28,895 nt of DNA from Desulfovibrio sp. A2 (lineage in GTDB: Bacteria > Desulfobacterota > Desulfovibrionia > Desulfovibrionales > Desulfovibrionaceae). The stretch lies in assembly GCF_000226255.1 (NCBI RefSeq), contig NZ_AGFG01000009.1, forward strand, positions 1 through 28,895, in the 5' to 3' direction. The notes beneath the pieces were generated by a model. The model saw only the letters and a program-made list of their open reading frames with translations, was not told the DNA's origin and did no database searches. Shown one piece after another: positions 1 through 6,015 of the stretch (position 1 is its first letter; the number at the start of each line of letters is the position of its first letter). The position numbers were made by a program, and so were the translations under genes.

Positions 1-1
1 A

Positions 2-430
2 GGCTACATCGCGGCCACCCCGGACGAATCCCCCGAAGTGATCCTGGCGCGGGCCGTGCTCGTCGCGCAGGACACCATCGAGCGGATGAAGGCGAGGGCT
101 GCGGCGCTGGAAGCGGAGGTCAAGGAACTTGCCCCGAAGGCCGAGACCTACGACGCCGTGGTGGCCCAGCGCATGATGAAGGTCCACGACTTCGCCCGCC
201 GTCTGCACGGGGTGAACTCCAACCGTACCAAGGATGACCTCCGTCGGCTCGGCTACCTGCACCGCCAGTGGGGTCCGTACCGCGTGTACGCCCAGTACCG
301 CGACAAGTTCTTCGTGGAGAAGGTGAACGACCAGTACGGCACCGTGGACATCTACGTCACCGACGCCGGAAAGCAGCTCATGACCCGTCTGTACAACGAG
401 GGGAAACTCACCATGCGGGTGGGGTTCTAA
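2..430 (+). CDS. Phage antirepressor, KilAC (ANT) C-terminal domain, 5'-partial
   Basis: The reading frame is open from the window edge, so the true start lies upstream; a GTG at 38 is only an internal candidate. The visible 142 residues begin with a coiled-coil-like linker (ALEAEVKELAPKAETYDAVV) and continue into a KilAC-type domain: a helix-turn-helix-like stretch around GVNSNRTKDDLRRLGYLHR, then YRVYAQYRDKFF and a C-terminal VTDAGKQLMTRLYNEGKL. This layout is the usual C-terminus of phage antirepressors (Rha/Ant type), DNA-binding proteins that interfere with phage repressors. The N-terminal domain that would define the subtype is outside the window. It is followed by a hairpin and a second antirepressor gene on the same strand, which supports a prophage origin. 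Domain assignment is by motif recognition; the exact target is unknown. Confidence 0.8.
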   Translation, partial: GYIAATPDESPEVILARAVLVAQDTIERMKARAAALEAEVKELAPKAETYDAVVAQRMMKVHDFARRLHGVNSNRTKDDLRRLGYLHRQWGPYRVYAQYRDKFFVEKVNDQYGTVDIYVTDAGKQLMTRLYNEGKLTMRVGF

Positions 431-477
431 TCCACGCAGACAACGACGACTACGACAACGCCGACTGCAACGGCACG

Positions 478-510
478 AAGGTCCACTGGAGCAACCCTCC
501 GGTGGGCCTT
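478..510 (+). terminator. Hairpin downstream of the first antirepressor gene
   Basis: Arms 478-491 and 497-510 (AAGGTCCACTGGAG / CTCCGGTGGGCCTT) pair over 14 positions, including two G-T wobbles, around a 5-base loop. It starts 47 bases after the stop codon. The T run after the stem is only two bases, so it could be an imperfect terminator or an RNA-processing hairpin between the two antirepressor genes. Confidence 0.5.
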
Positions 511-569
511 CATGCGTTCAAACCAACCAACTCCCCATCACAACAATACTACCACAAGGAGAAGACACC

Positions 570-1397
570 ATGGCCACCACCGCCCTCACCCCCGTCCGCC
601 ACGAAGAAGTGACCATCTGCGGCAACGCCACCATCCTCGCCGCCGTCACCAAAGATGAACGCTGCTACTTCTCACCCCGCCATGTGTGCGAGGCGCTGGG
701 CATCGACTGGCCCACCCAGTTCACGAAGATCAGGGCTGACCCTGTCCTCTCGACCTGCGTTGGGGAAATCACAACGCAGCTCCCCGGCACCGGCCAGAGC
801 CGCGCCTACACCATGCTCCCCATCGAGTTCCTGTCCGGCTGGCTCTTCACCATCAAGAAGGTCCGCCCCGAAGTGCAGGACAAGCTGAACGTCTTCCGGG
901 CCGAAGGCTTCGTTGCCCTTGATGCGTGGTTCCGCAAGGGGCTGCGCCATTCGCCCACCGTGGCCGACATGCTGTCGAATCCCGACTTCGCCATCGAACT
1001 ACTGACCAAGTTCAAGGAGGAGCAGGAAGCGCGGCGGCGTGCCGAGGTCAACGCCCGTGACCTCGGGGAGCACAACCGCATGCTGGCGGCCCAGGTGCGG
1101 GCGACTGAAACGGTCCTCGACGAGCTGGATGACGTGATTACCGAGCACCTCCGCTACGTCACCGTGGATAAGTGGCGGGCGCTCAACCAGATGTACCTGC
1201 GTCAGGGCGAGAAGGTGCGCCTTGGTAAGCGAGCCTCGGAACTCTGCCGTCAGCATGGTCACCCCATTGGCAAGGAGCCGCGTGTCATCCACACCGCTTT
1301 CGGGACCAAGGACCGCGAGTTGAACGTCTACCCGCTGCACATCCTGAATCAGGCTGGTCGTGAGATGGGCCTCAAGGTGGTCATGGAGGAGGTCTAA
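570..1397 (+). CDS. Phage antirepressor, P22_AR_N type
   Basis: This 275-residue protein has a P22_AR_N-like N-terminus (about residues 14-120: GNATILAAV, CYFSPRHVCEALGID, then a block containing TMLPIEFLSGWLFTI). A coiled-coil linker follows at about 145-185 (KEEQEARRRAEVNARDL). The C-terminal segment, about 195-260, contains VTVDKWRALN, LGKRASELCRQHG and NVYPLHIL, a pattern I associate with the C-terminal domain of phage Ant proteins. Antirepressors of this type bind phage repressors or operators and favour induction. The start is well supported: AAGGAG lies a few bases before ATG 570. The next gene begins two bases after the stop, so the two are probably co-transcribed. Having two antirepressor genes side by side is common in prophages. 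Confidence 0.85.
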   Translation: MATTALTPVRHEEVTICGNATILAAVTKDERCYFSPRHVCEALGIDWPTQFTKIRADPVLSTCVGEITTQLPGTGQSRAYTMLPIEFLSGWLFTIKKVRPEVQDKLNVFRAEGFVALDAWFRKGLRHSPTVADMLSNPDFAIELLTKFKEEQEARRRAEVNARDLGEHNRMLAAQVRATETVLDELDDVITEHLRYVTVDKWRALNQMYLRQGEKVRLGKRASELCRQHGHPIGKEPRVIHTAFGTKDRELNVYPLHILNQAGREMGLKVVMEEV

Positions 1398-1399
1398 CC

Positions 1400-1765
1400 A
1401 TGAAGGTCACCATCATCCATGAAGCGGGCTACGAAGCCGCCCTCCTAGGGATCGGCCTGTCGTTCGGCCTGACCTCCGACATCAACGCCCACGACTTCAT
1501 CGGGGACAATGCGGACCTGTGGGACCGCATGGAGAAACGCGCCAAGGGGTTGCGGGCGACGTCGGGAGGCGCTATCAATGAATTCCTTGGTCTTCCTCTC
1601 GATGCGACCACATCGCCCCTGTCCCGCCCCAATGCCCTCCCCGGTGCTAGTGGATGTGGGGGTGATGTGGTCGCTCCTTTTTTCCAGAATGACGACAAAG
1701 CACTATCGGGCCGCGTAGTGGTGGCTGGCCGAAACCACCTTGCCGCTCCCTGCCGACAGACTTAA
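1400..1765 (+). CDS. Small phage-like protein of unknown function, probably 3'-truncated
   Basis: The ORF of 121 residues starts two bases after the antirepressor stop, with GGAGG just upstream of ATG 1400, so it is translationally close to that gene. The first 60 or so residues (MKVTIIHEAGYEAALLGIGLSFG ... GGAINEFLG) resemble, from memory and without a search, the start of an uncharacterised phage protein family in which a GGHNKFL-like motif is followed by a longer conserved region. Here the similarity seems to stop near base 1590. The remaining 60 residues are low-complexity, proline/glycine-rich, and are encoded by DNA that forms a strong terminator hairpin (1604-1683). I infer that the functional coding part ends near 1590 and the rest is a fortuitous extension. 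No function can be assigned. Confidence 0.5.
   Translation: MKVTIIHEAGYEAALLGIGLSFGLTSDINAHDFIGDNADLWDRMEKRAKGLRATSGGAINEFLGLPLDATTSPLSRPNALPGASGCGGDVVAPFFQNDDKALSGRVVVAGRNHLAAPCRQT
1604..1683 (+). terminator. Rho-independent terminator with long loop, inside the 3' part of the preceding ORF
   Basis: Arms 1604-1619 (GCGACCACATCGCCCC) and 1659-1674 (GGGGTGATGTGGTCGC) pair over 16 positions with one G-T wobble. Six T residues follow at 1678-1683. The loop of about 39 bases is GC-rich. This would end transcription of the antirepressor genes. The outer arm core GCGACCAC/GTGGTCGC recurs in the hairpin at 2706-2745. Confidence 0.65.
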
Positions 1766-1768
1766 TGT
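1740..1768 (+). promoter_or_regulatory. Possible sigma70-like promoter for the solute-binding-protein gene
   Basis: TTGCCG at 1740-1745 and TAATGT at 1763-1768 are separated by 17 bases, about 60 bases before ATG 1829 and just after the terminator at 1604-1683. Both boxes are weak matches; position is the main support. Confidence 0.3.
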
Positions 1769-1828
1769 GCATGATGGAGGTTCCACCCACCATCACCTCG
1801 TTAAGCCGCCAAGCAAGGGTACAAGGCC

Positions 1829-2665
1829 ATGAAACGCCAGCTATTGCCGCTGGTTGCGTTTGCTGCATACATGCTGGTTGGCGGGGACGCTTACCCCGCA
1901 CCTGTAGATCAGCTATCAGTCTGCTACATTGAGCATCCCCCGTACTACTTCACGGAGGATGGGCAGCCGAAGGGGATACTCGTGGCCAAGGTCAAGGCGG
2001 TCCTCGAAGCTGCCCGCATCCGGCACGAGTTCAAACCCATGCCCGCCAAAAGGGCCTTGGAGCGGGTCGAGCGTGACCCCACTGCCATCTCGATCGGCTG
2101 GTTCCGCACCGAAGAACGAGAACGTCGCTTCATCTTCTCCCGCCCCATCTACACCAACAGGCCGCCAGAGCTGCTGGTCCTGTCCAGCCGCGTTGCTGAA
2201 TTCAGGAACCACCGCACCTTCGCAGGGCTGATGAAAGATGCCTTCTTCCGCCTTGGCACTATCGTTGGACATTCCGAGGGTGAGTACTGTGACGCCATCA
2301 TCGCAACGCACGCCGGGGACGTGTACCACCTTGCAGGAACACGGGTACAACTTGTCAAGATGCTTCGAAGCTACAGAATAGATGGCGTCCTAGTGCCACC
2401 AGAGGAAGTCGATGCACTCACGGAGGCTGCGGGCATCCCTCGTGATGAGATGACCACTATCAAACTCGACGACATCCCCGCAGGCAACGCACGGCACATC
2501 ATCTTCAACAAGAACACCAACCCCGGTGTCATTGCAACGATCAACGCTGTGATCCAGTCCCTTGAGGACGCGTCGTCGGGGTCGGCCTCCTCACCACCGC
2601 TCACGCCTGCCACTGGCCCCGGTGCAGGTGAAGCTCCCCACAGGCAAGCCGGGGCGGGACATTAG
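1829..2665 (+). CDS. Periplasmic solute-binding protein, SBP_bac_3-like, orphan
   Basis: The 278-residue product begins with a signal peptide (MKRQLLPLVAFAAYMLVGGDAYPA, cleavage likely near residue 24) and continues with a family-3 solute-binding fold: VCYIEHPPYYFTEDGQPKGI near residues 31-50, then KAVLEAARI, and IGWFRTEERERRFIFS near 88-103. Such proteins bind amino acids or other small solutes in the periplasm, either for an ABC transporter or as input to a sensor. No permease or ATPase gene is nearby, so the partner is unknown. The last 30 residues (SSGSASSPPLTPATGPG and onward) are low-complexity and unlike the family. The gene sits alone between two hairpins with identical arm cores, inside phage-like DNA, which suggests a moron-type cargo gene. 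The ribosome-binding site is weak (AAGG close to ATG). Confidence 0.75.
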   Translation: MKRQLLPLVAFAAYMLVGGDAYPAPVDQLSVCYIEHPPYYFTEDGQPKGILVAKVKAVLEAARIRHEFKPMPAKRALERVERDPTAISIGWFRTEERERRFIFSRPIYTNRPPELLVLSSRVAEFRNHRTFAGLMKDAFFRLGTIVGHSEGEYCDAIIATHAGDVYHLAGTRVQLVKMLRSYRIDGVLVPPEEVDALTEAAGIPRDEMTTIKLDDIPAGNARHIIFNKNTNPGVIATINAVIQSLEDASSGSASSPPLTPATGPGAGEAPHRQAGAGH

Positions 2666-2705
2666 GGGGGCCAGAAGACCGGCAAGGGGAAGGGCAAGAA
2701 AAGAG

Positions 2706-2745
2706 CGACCACGCTGCCGGAGGGGTTTCGGCATACGTGGTCGCC
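2706..2745. terminator. Long hairpin downstream of the solute-binding-protein gene
   Basis: Outer arms GCGACCACG (2706-2714) and CGTGGTCGC (2737-2745) are a perfect 9-base inverted repeat. An inner stem TGCCG/CGGCA (2716-2720 and 2730-2734) extends the hairpin. On the - strand the stem is followed by TCTTTTCTT, so it would work best as a - strand terminator; for the + strand gene it is a strong stem without a T run. It starts 41 bases after the stop codon. Confidence 0.5.
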
Positions 2746-2963
2746 AGCATTGGGGAGATCAGGTAGGAAGTCATTAAGTCGCCCCCTGCCAGCAGGCAAG
2801 ACCCTCAAGTCGACTTTTTGTGCGGGGGCGTCGTCTTCGTCGGCTTCATAGCCCCCCCCGGATGTTCTGACGCAAAAATCTGAAAGCCCATCTCACCCAC
2901 CGACCGGGGCACATTCCCCCCGTACCGGGGTGGTCACAATCCATACGATCGGGGCCGCTACCA

Positions 2964-2991
2964 GCCCACCGTAACACCGTGGGCCGTTTTT
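2964..2991 (+). terminator. Small terminator-like hairpin
   Basis: GCCCAC (2964-2969) and GTGGGC (2979-2984) form a 6-base stem with a 9-base loop, followed by CGTTTTT. It lies in the gene-free stretch, so what it would terminate on the + strand is unclear. Confidence 0.45.
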
Positions 2992-3255
2992 CATCGAAGA
3001 ACGCCCTTCCCCGCCGCAGTCTGACTTTGGCCCATCCGTCTCTCGTTCCGTCGCTCTCAGTCCATCCTCGTGCGTTGCCGGGGCCGGGGTGCTCCTCATA
3101 CATAGAGGCGACCACGGATCACCGCTGACTGGGGCGACGACCACCACTCTCCAGACGGCCATCATAGGCGAGTCGGACGATCAACGGGGATGATAGTTGT
3201 CGCCATTGTTCATGTTTGCCGTTCGACAGTGTGTCATCCTAGGGTAGACCGCAAG

Positions 3256-3350
3256 TTGACATCTTTGCCTGACACTCTTTCTGTCAGTGTAGGATCGTTT
3301 TTTAGGTTTCTTGACATATTCGGTCAGATGTCTTAAACCCTTTCCTGACA
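3256..3350. promoter_or_regulatory. Cluster of TGACA/TGTCA inverted repeats upstream of the recombinase (possible resolution site or operator)
   Basis: TTGACA occurs at 3256-3261 and 3311-3316, CTGACA at 3269-3274 and 3345-3350, and TGTCAG at 3282-3287. CTGACA/TGTCAG (3269-3287) and GACAT/ATGTC (3313-3317 and 3328-3332) are inverted repeats. Serine resolvases commonly bind several short inverted-repeat subsites just upstream of their own gene, and such sites double as operators. The second TTGACA could also be a -35 box for the recombinase. The function is inferred from position and arrangement. Confidence 0.45.
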
Positions 3351-3382
3351 CATCTCTCACTGGTGCCAAACGGAGGAAGGGT

Positions 3383-3940
3383 ATGACCACCGGGAAGAAC
3401 ATCGGATACATCCGCGTCAGCACAGCCGACCAGAATACGGCCCGCCAGCTTGAGGGCGTCACTTTAGATCGAGTGTTTGAAGATAGGGTAAGCGGGGGCA
3501 CAACCAATCGGCCTGCCTGGAAGGACTGTCTTGCGTTTATAAGGGAGGGGGATGTACTGCACGTCCACTCTATCGACCGCTTGGCCCGTAACCTCCAAGA
3601 CCTCCTTTCCATCCTGACGGCGATGACCGCATCGGGTATTACCGTCAAGTTTCACAAGGAAGGCTTGGAGTTCAACGGGCAGGACTCCCCTTTTCAGCGG
3701 CTTCAGCTTCAAATCATAGGCGCAGTAGCCGAGTTTGAACGGGCAATGATCAAAGAGCGGCAGAAGGAAGGTATTGCGATTGCGAAGTCTGCCGGGAAAT
3801 ACAGGGGGCGTAAGCCGAGCCTCGACAGCACGCAGATTGCCGAGATTCGTCGCCGATTAAAATCGGGGGAGAAGGTTGCAGCCTTGGCGCGTGAGTTCGG
3901 CATTTCGCGCCAGACCTTGTATGAAAGCCTTCGCCGGTAG
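3383..3940 (+). CDS. Serine recombinase (resolvase/invertase family)
   Basis: This 185-residue protein has the standard small-serine-recombinase layout. The N-terminal catalytic domain contains IGYIRVSTADQNTARQL with the nucleophile Ser13, followed by VHSIDRLARN (Arg66, Arg69) and a long E-helix region near FQRLQLQIIGAVAEFERAMIKERQKEGI. The C-terminus has GRKPSL and a helix-turn-helix (VAALAREFGISRQTLYESLRR). The length matches the Tn3/Hin-type family. ATG 3383 is chosen because GGAGGAAGG lies directly before it; the longer in-frame start at 3311 would consume the inverted-repeat region. Such enzymes resolve cointegrates or dimers or invert DNA segments. No transposase is visible, so it may be a leftover of an element or a dedicated resolution or inversion enzyme. 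Confidence 0.93.
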   Translation: MTTGKNIGYIRVSTADQNTARQLEGVTLDRVFEDRVSGGTTNRPAWKDCLAFIREGDVLHVHSIDRLARNLQDLLSILTAMTASGITVKFHKEGLEFNGQDSPFQRLQLQIIGAVAEFERAMIKERQKEGIAIAKSAGKYRGRKPSLDSTQIAEIRRRLKSGEKVAALAREFGISRQTLYESLRR

Positions 3941-4480
3941 GTGCTCCTGCCCCACACGTTTGCGGATGGAGCGCGTTGCGCCTGTTGGCTACAGTTTTTT
4001 GCCTGACAAGCAGCCTGCTCTGTCTTGCACCTGTTACAAAAACTTGCTACATCTCTCCAAGGTTGATGGTGCCTATCTAGCTAAAAAAGTAAGGTTCTTT
4101 CTTTGAGCGGCAAGAATCCCGCCGCCTCCACCAATTTTTGGGCCGACCCGCCGCGAGGCAGGTCGGCCCGAATCTTTTGGGTGCTTCCGCAACAGGCTGC
4201 GCGTGCGCAGCGGCCAAAATTCCCGCGATACCGCGCGAAAATGCACGCCCTACCCGCTCTGGCCTGTTGACAAGCGTTCAGGTTAGAATAGGGACTCGAC
4301 AAAACAACACCGGATTCCCGTACTCGCCGTGGGGCACGCTCCATGTGCATCAATTGGTGCGGGCGGTGGCCCGCGCCGGGTTCCGCCACGTTCTGGAAGT
4401 CATACGCCGCCTGCAAAGGCCAAGGCTCCATGAGGGCGCTGACGATCAGGCCGAGGATTCAGGATTCACAGAGGCGCTGG
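3941..4480. other. Intergenic stretch at the likely boundary between accessory and core DNA
   Basis: About 540 bases without a credible gene. By eye the first part (to about 4130) is AT-richer than the rest of the window, after which composition returns to host-like. It contains the hairpin at 4140-4169. No tRNA gene or obvious attachment-site duplication was found. Confidence 0.5.
4140..4178 (+). terminator. Terminator-like hairpin after the recombinase region
   Basis: GGGCCGACC (4140-4148) and GGTCGGCCC (4161-4169) are a perfect 9-base inverted repeat with a 12-base loop, followed by GAATCTTTT. It lies about 200 bases past the recombinase stop codon and roughly where base composition changes. 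Confidence 0.55.
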
Positions 4481-5314
4481 ATGGCTTTTGAACGAATGAA
4501 GATGCTGCGGGCGATGTTGCGGGGCATGACGAGGGTAATGCCGCGTGCGATGTCATGCGTGCTTCTGCTATGCGCGGTCGCTTCCGGCGCAGGTGCCGGG
4601 CAGTCTCCCCCATCTGTTTCCGCATCCGGCCCTTCTGTTGCCGCTACCGCTCCTTCCACTCCCGCGCCTGCCCTCATCCTGGCCACCACTGTGTCCCCGC
4701 CGCTCAGCGAGCCCGACCAGGACGGCATGCTGGACCTGATCGTCAAGGGGGCCTTCGCGCGCATCGGGGCGAACGTAGCCTTGCAACAACTGCCCAGCGA
4801 ACGCGGGCTGGTCATGGCCGACGCCGGGCAGGTGGATGGCGACGCCAACCGCATCAGCGGGCTGGAAGCCGCCTATCCCAATCTGCTTCGGGTGCCCGAA
4901 AGCAACATGACCTACGAGTTCACGGCCTTCGCCCTGCGGCCGGACGTGAGCGTGCGCCACTGGGACGACCTGCGGCACTACGCCGTCGCGTACATCATCG
5001 GCTGGAAGATCTACGACGAGAACGTGCGCGCCAGCAGCACGGTAAAAGTGGCCACGCCGGAAAACCTGTTCGCGCTGTTGCGCGCCGGGCGCGTGGACGT
5101 GGTGCTGTACTACCGCCTTGGCGGCCTGCATTACGGGCGCAAGCTGGGCCTGGCCAACCTGCGCGCGCTGGACCCGCCCCTGGCCACGCGCGAAATGTAC
5201 ATGTACCTCAACCGCCGCCATGCCGACCTTGTGCCCCGGCTGGCCGATGCACTGCGCGACATGAAGAAGGACGGCGGCTACCAGCGCATTGTGGCCCCGT
5301 TTCTGGGCAGGTAG
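4481..5314 (+). CDS. Periplasmic solute-binding protein, SBP_bac_3-like, second orphan
   Basis: The product (277 residues from ATG 4481) has a positively charged start and a signal peptide whose core is VLLLCAVASGAGAG. A Ser/Pro/Ala-rich linker of about 25 residues follows, then an SBP-type domain from LILATTVSPPLSEPDQDGMLDLIVKGAFARIG onward. Other recognisable parts are ISGLEAAYPNLLRVPESN, a hinge-like ALRPDVSVRHWDDLRHYAVAYIIGWKIY, and VDVVLYYRLGG. It probably binds a small solute in the periplasm, but no transporter genes are adjacent. Start choice is uncertain: 4481 has AGAGG six bases upstream, while 4496 would give a more compact signal peptide. It is similar in type to the protein at 1829-2665, though the two sequences differ widely. 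Confidence 0.75.
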   Translation: MAFERMKMLRAMLRGMTRVMPRAMSCVLLLCAVASGAGAGQSPPSVSASGPSVAATAPSTPAPALILATTVSPPLSEPDQDGMLDLIVKGAFARIGANVALQQLPSERGLVMADAGQVDGDANRISGLEAAYPNLLRVPESNMTYEFTAFALRPDVSVRHWDDLRHYAVAYIIGWKIYDENVRASSTVKVATPENLFALLRAGRVDVVLYYRLGGLHYGRKLGLANLRALDPPLATREMYMYLNRRHADLVPRLADALRDMKKDGGYQRIVAPFLGR

Positions 5315-5437
5315 CGAGGTTCACGTGCGGTGAGCCGAAAATTGCTTGCGAAGCGCACGCCCTGGGCGTACCGCATCGTGGTGCACCCCCCCTCATGACA
5401 GGGGAAAACGGTCCTCTACCGTGTCTCCACCGACAGC

Positions 5438-6004
5438 ATGCCATCCCTCATGAGCACCCCCCATCCTGCTATCCGCCAACTCGACGCGGCGGATATTGCA
5501 GCCGCCGTGCAACTGATCCATGACGTGTTCATGGAGTTCGAGGCCCCCGACTTTACGCAGGAGGGCATCGACGAGTTTCTTCGTTTCATCGCCGTGGACC
5601 AGCTGACGTCACGGATGGACGTCGCGGAACTTGCATTGTGGGGGTGGTACGAGCACGGGCGGCTTGTCGGCGTTGTGGGCATGGAGTTGAGAGGGCATGT
5701 CTGCCTGCTGTTCGTAGATGCCGCATTTCATCGTCGCGGCATAGCGAGGGCGTTGCTGGCTGCTGCCCTGCACCCGCTGCGCAAGGCAGGAGTGTTGCGC
5801 GTCACCGTCAACTCGTCACCATATGCCGTTGCGGCGTATGAGCGCCTTGGGTTTGTCGCCACCGACGATGAACGTGTGTTCAATGGCATCCGCTTCGTGC
5901 CCATGTCGCGTGCAGTACAGGCGTCGGACATGGGGGCGTTGTCCCGCACTGACGATCCGCGCACCGGCTGCTTGTGCGAACATCCAGAGACAGAGTCTTC
6001 CTGA
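5438..6004 (+). CDS. GNAT-family N-acetyltransferase
   Basis: The 188-residue protein matches the GNAT fold. It opens with IRQLDAADIAAAVQLIHDVF, has the beta-4 strand region LVGVVGMELRGHVCLLFVDAAFH, and the acetyl-CoA pyrophosphate loop HRRGIARALLAAAL (the R/Q-x-x-G-x-G/A signature as RRGIAR). It then has VTVNSSPYAVAAYERLGFVAT, the typical motif B ending. The enzyme should transfer an acetyl group from acetyl-CoA to an amine; the substrate cannot be read from the sequence. The last 25 residues are probably a disordered tail. Starts at 5438 and 5450 are both possible, and neither has a clear ribosome-binding site. The beta-lactamase gene begins 11 bases after the stop, so the two are likely co-transcribed. 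Confidence 0.88.
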   Translation: MPSLMSTPHPAIRQLDAADIAAAVQLIHDVFMEFEAPDFTQEGIDEFLRFIAVDQLTSRMDVAELALWGWYEHGRLVGVVGMELRGHVCLLFVDAAFHRRGIARALLAAALHPLRKAGVLRVTVNSSPYAVAAYERLGFVATDDERVFNGIRFVPMSRAVQASDMGALSRTDDPRTGCLCEHPETESS

Positions 6005-6015
6005 GGGAATGTTGC

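Larger units (their letters stand above)
2666..3382. other. Long stretch without a convincing gene between the solute-binding protein and the recombinase
   Basis: About 700 bases carry no ORF with recognisable protein character on either strand. What can be seen is the hairpin at 2706-2745, a small terminator-like hairpin at 2964-2991, a third GCGACCACG copy at 3108-3116, and the cluster of TGACA/TGTCA motifs from about 3256 to 3350 next to the recombinase. The stretch could be decayed phage DNA, could hold an untranslated RNA, or could contain the recombinase's own site. Confidence 0.6.

Noticed and set aside
2666..2851. In-frame continuation after the stop of the solute-binding protein (starts GGQKTGKGKGKK) as a possible read-through extension
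   Set aside because: The frame stays open for 61 codons past the TAG, but it overlaps the hairpin at 2706-2745 and reads as low-complexity sequence; nothing supports stop read-through.
4267..4289. TTGACA followed by TAGAAT as a promoter for the second solute-binding protein
   Set aside because: The spacing is only 11 bases, too short for a sigma70 promoter.
4081..4431. - strand ORF across the recombinase/solute-binding-protein intergenic stretch
   Set aside because: It has no domain character and runs over the 4140-4169 hairpin; composition does not look coding.
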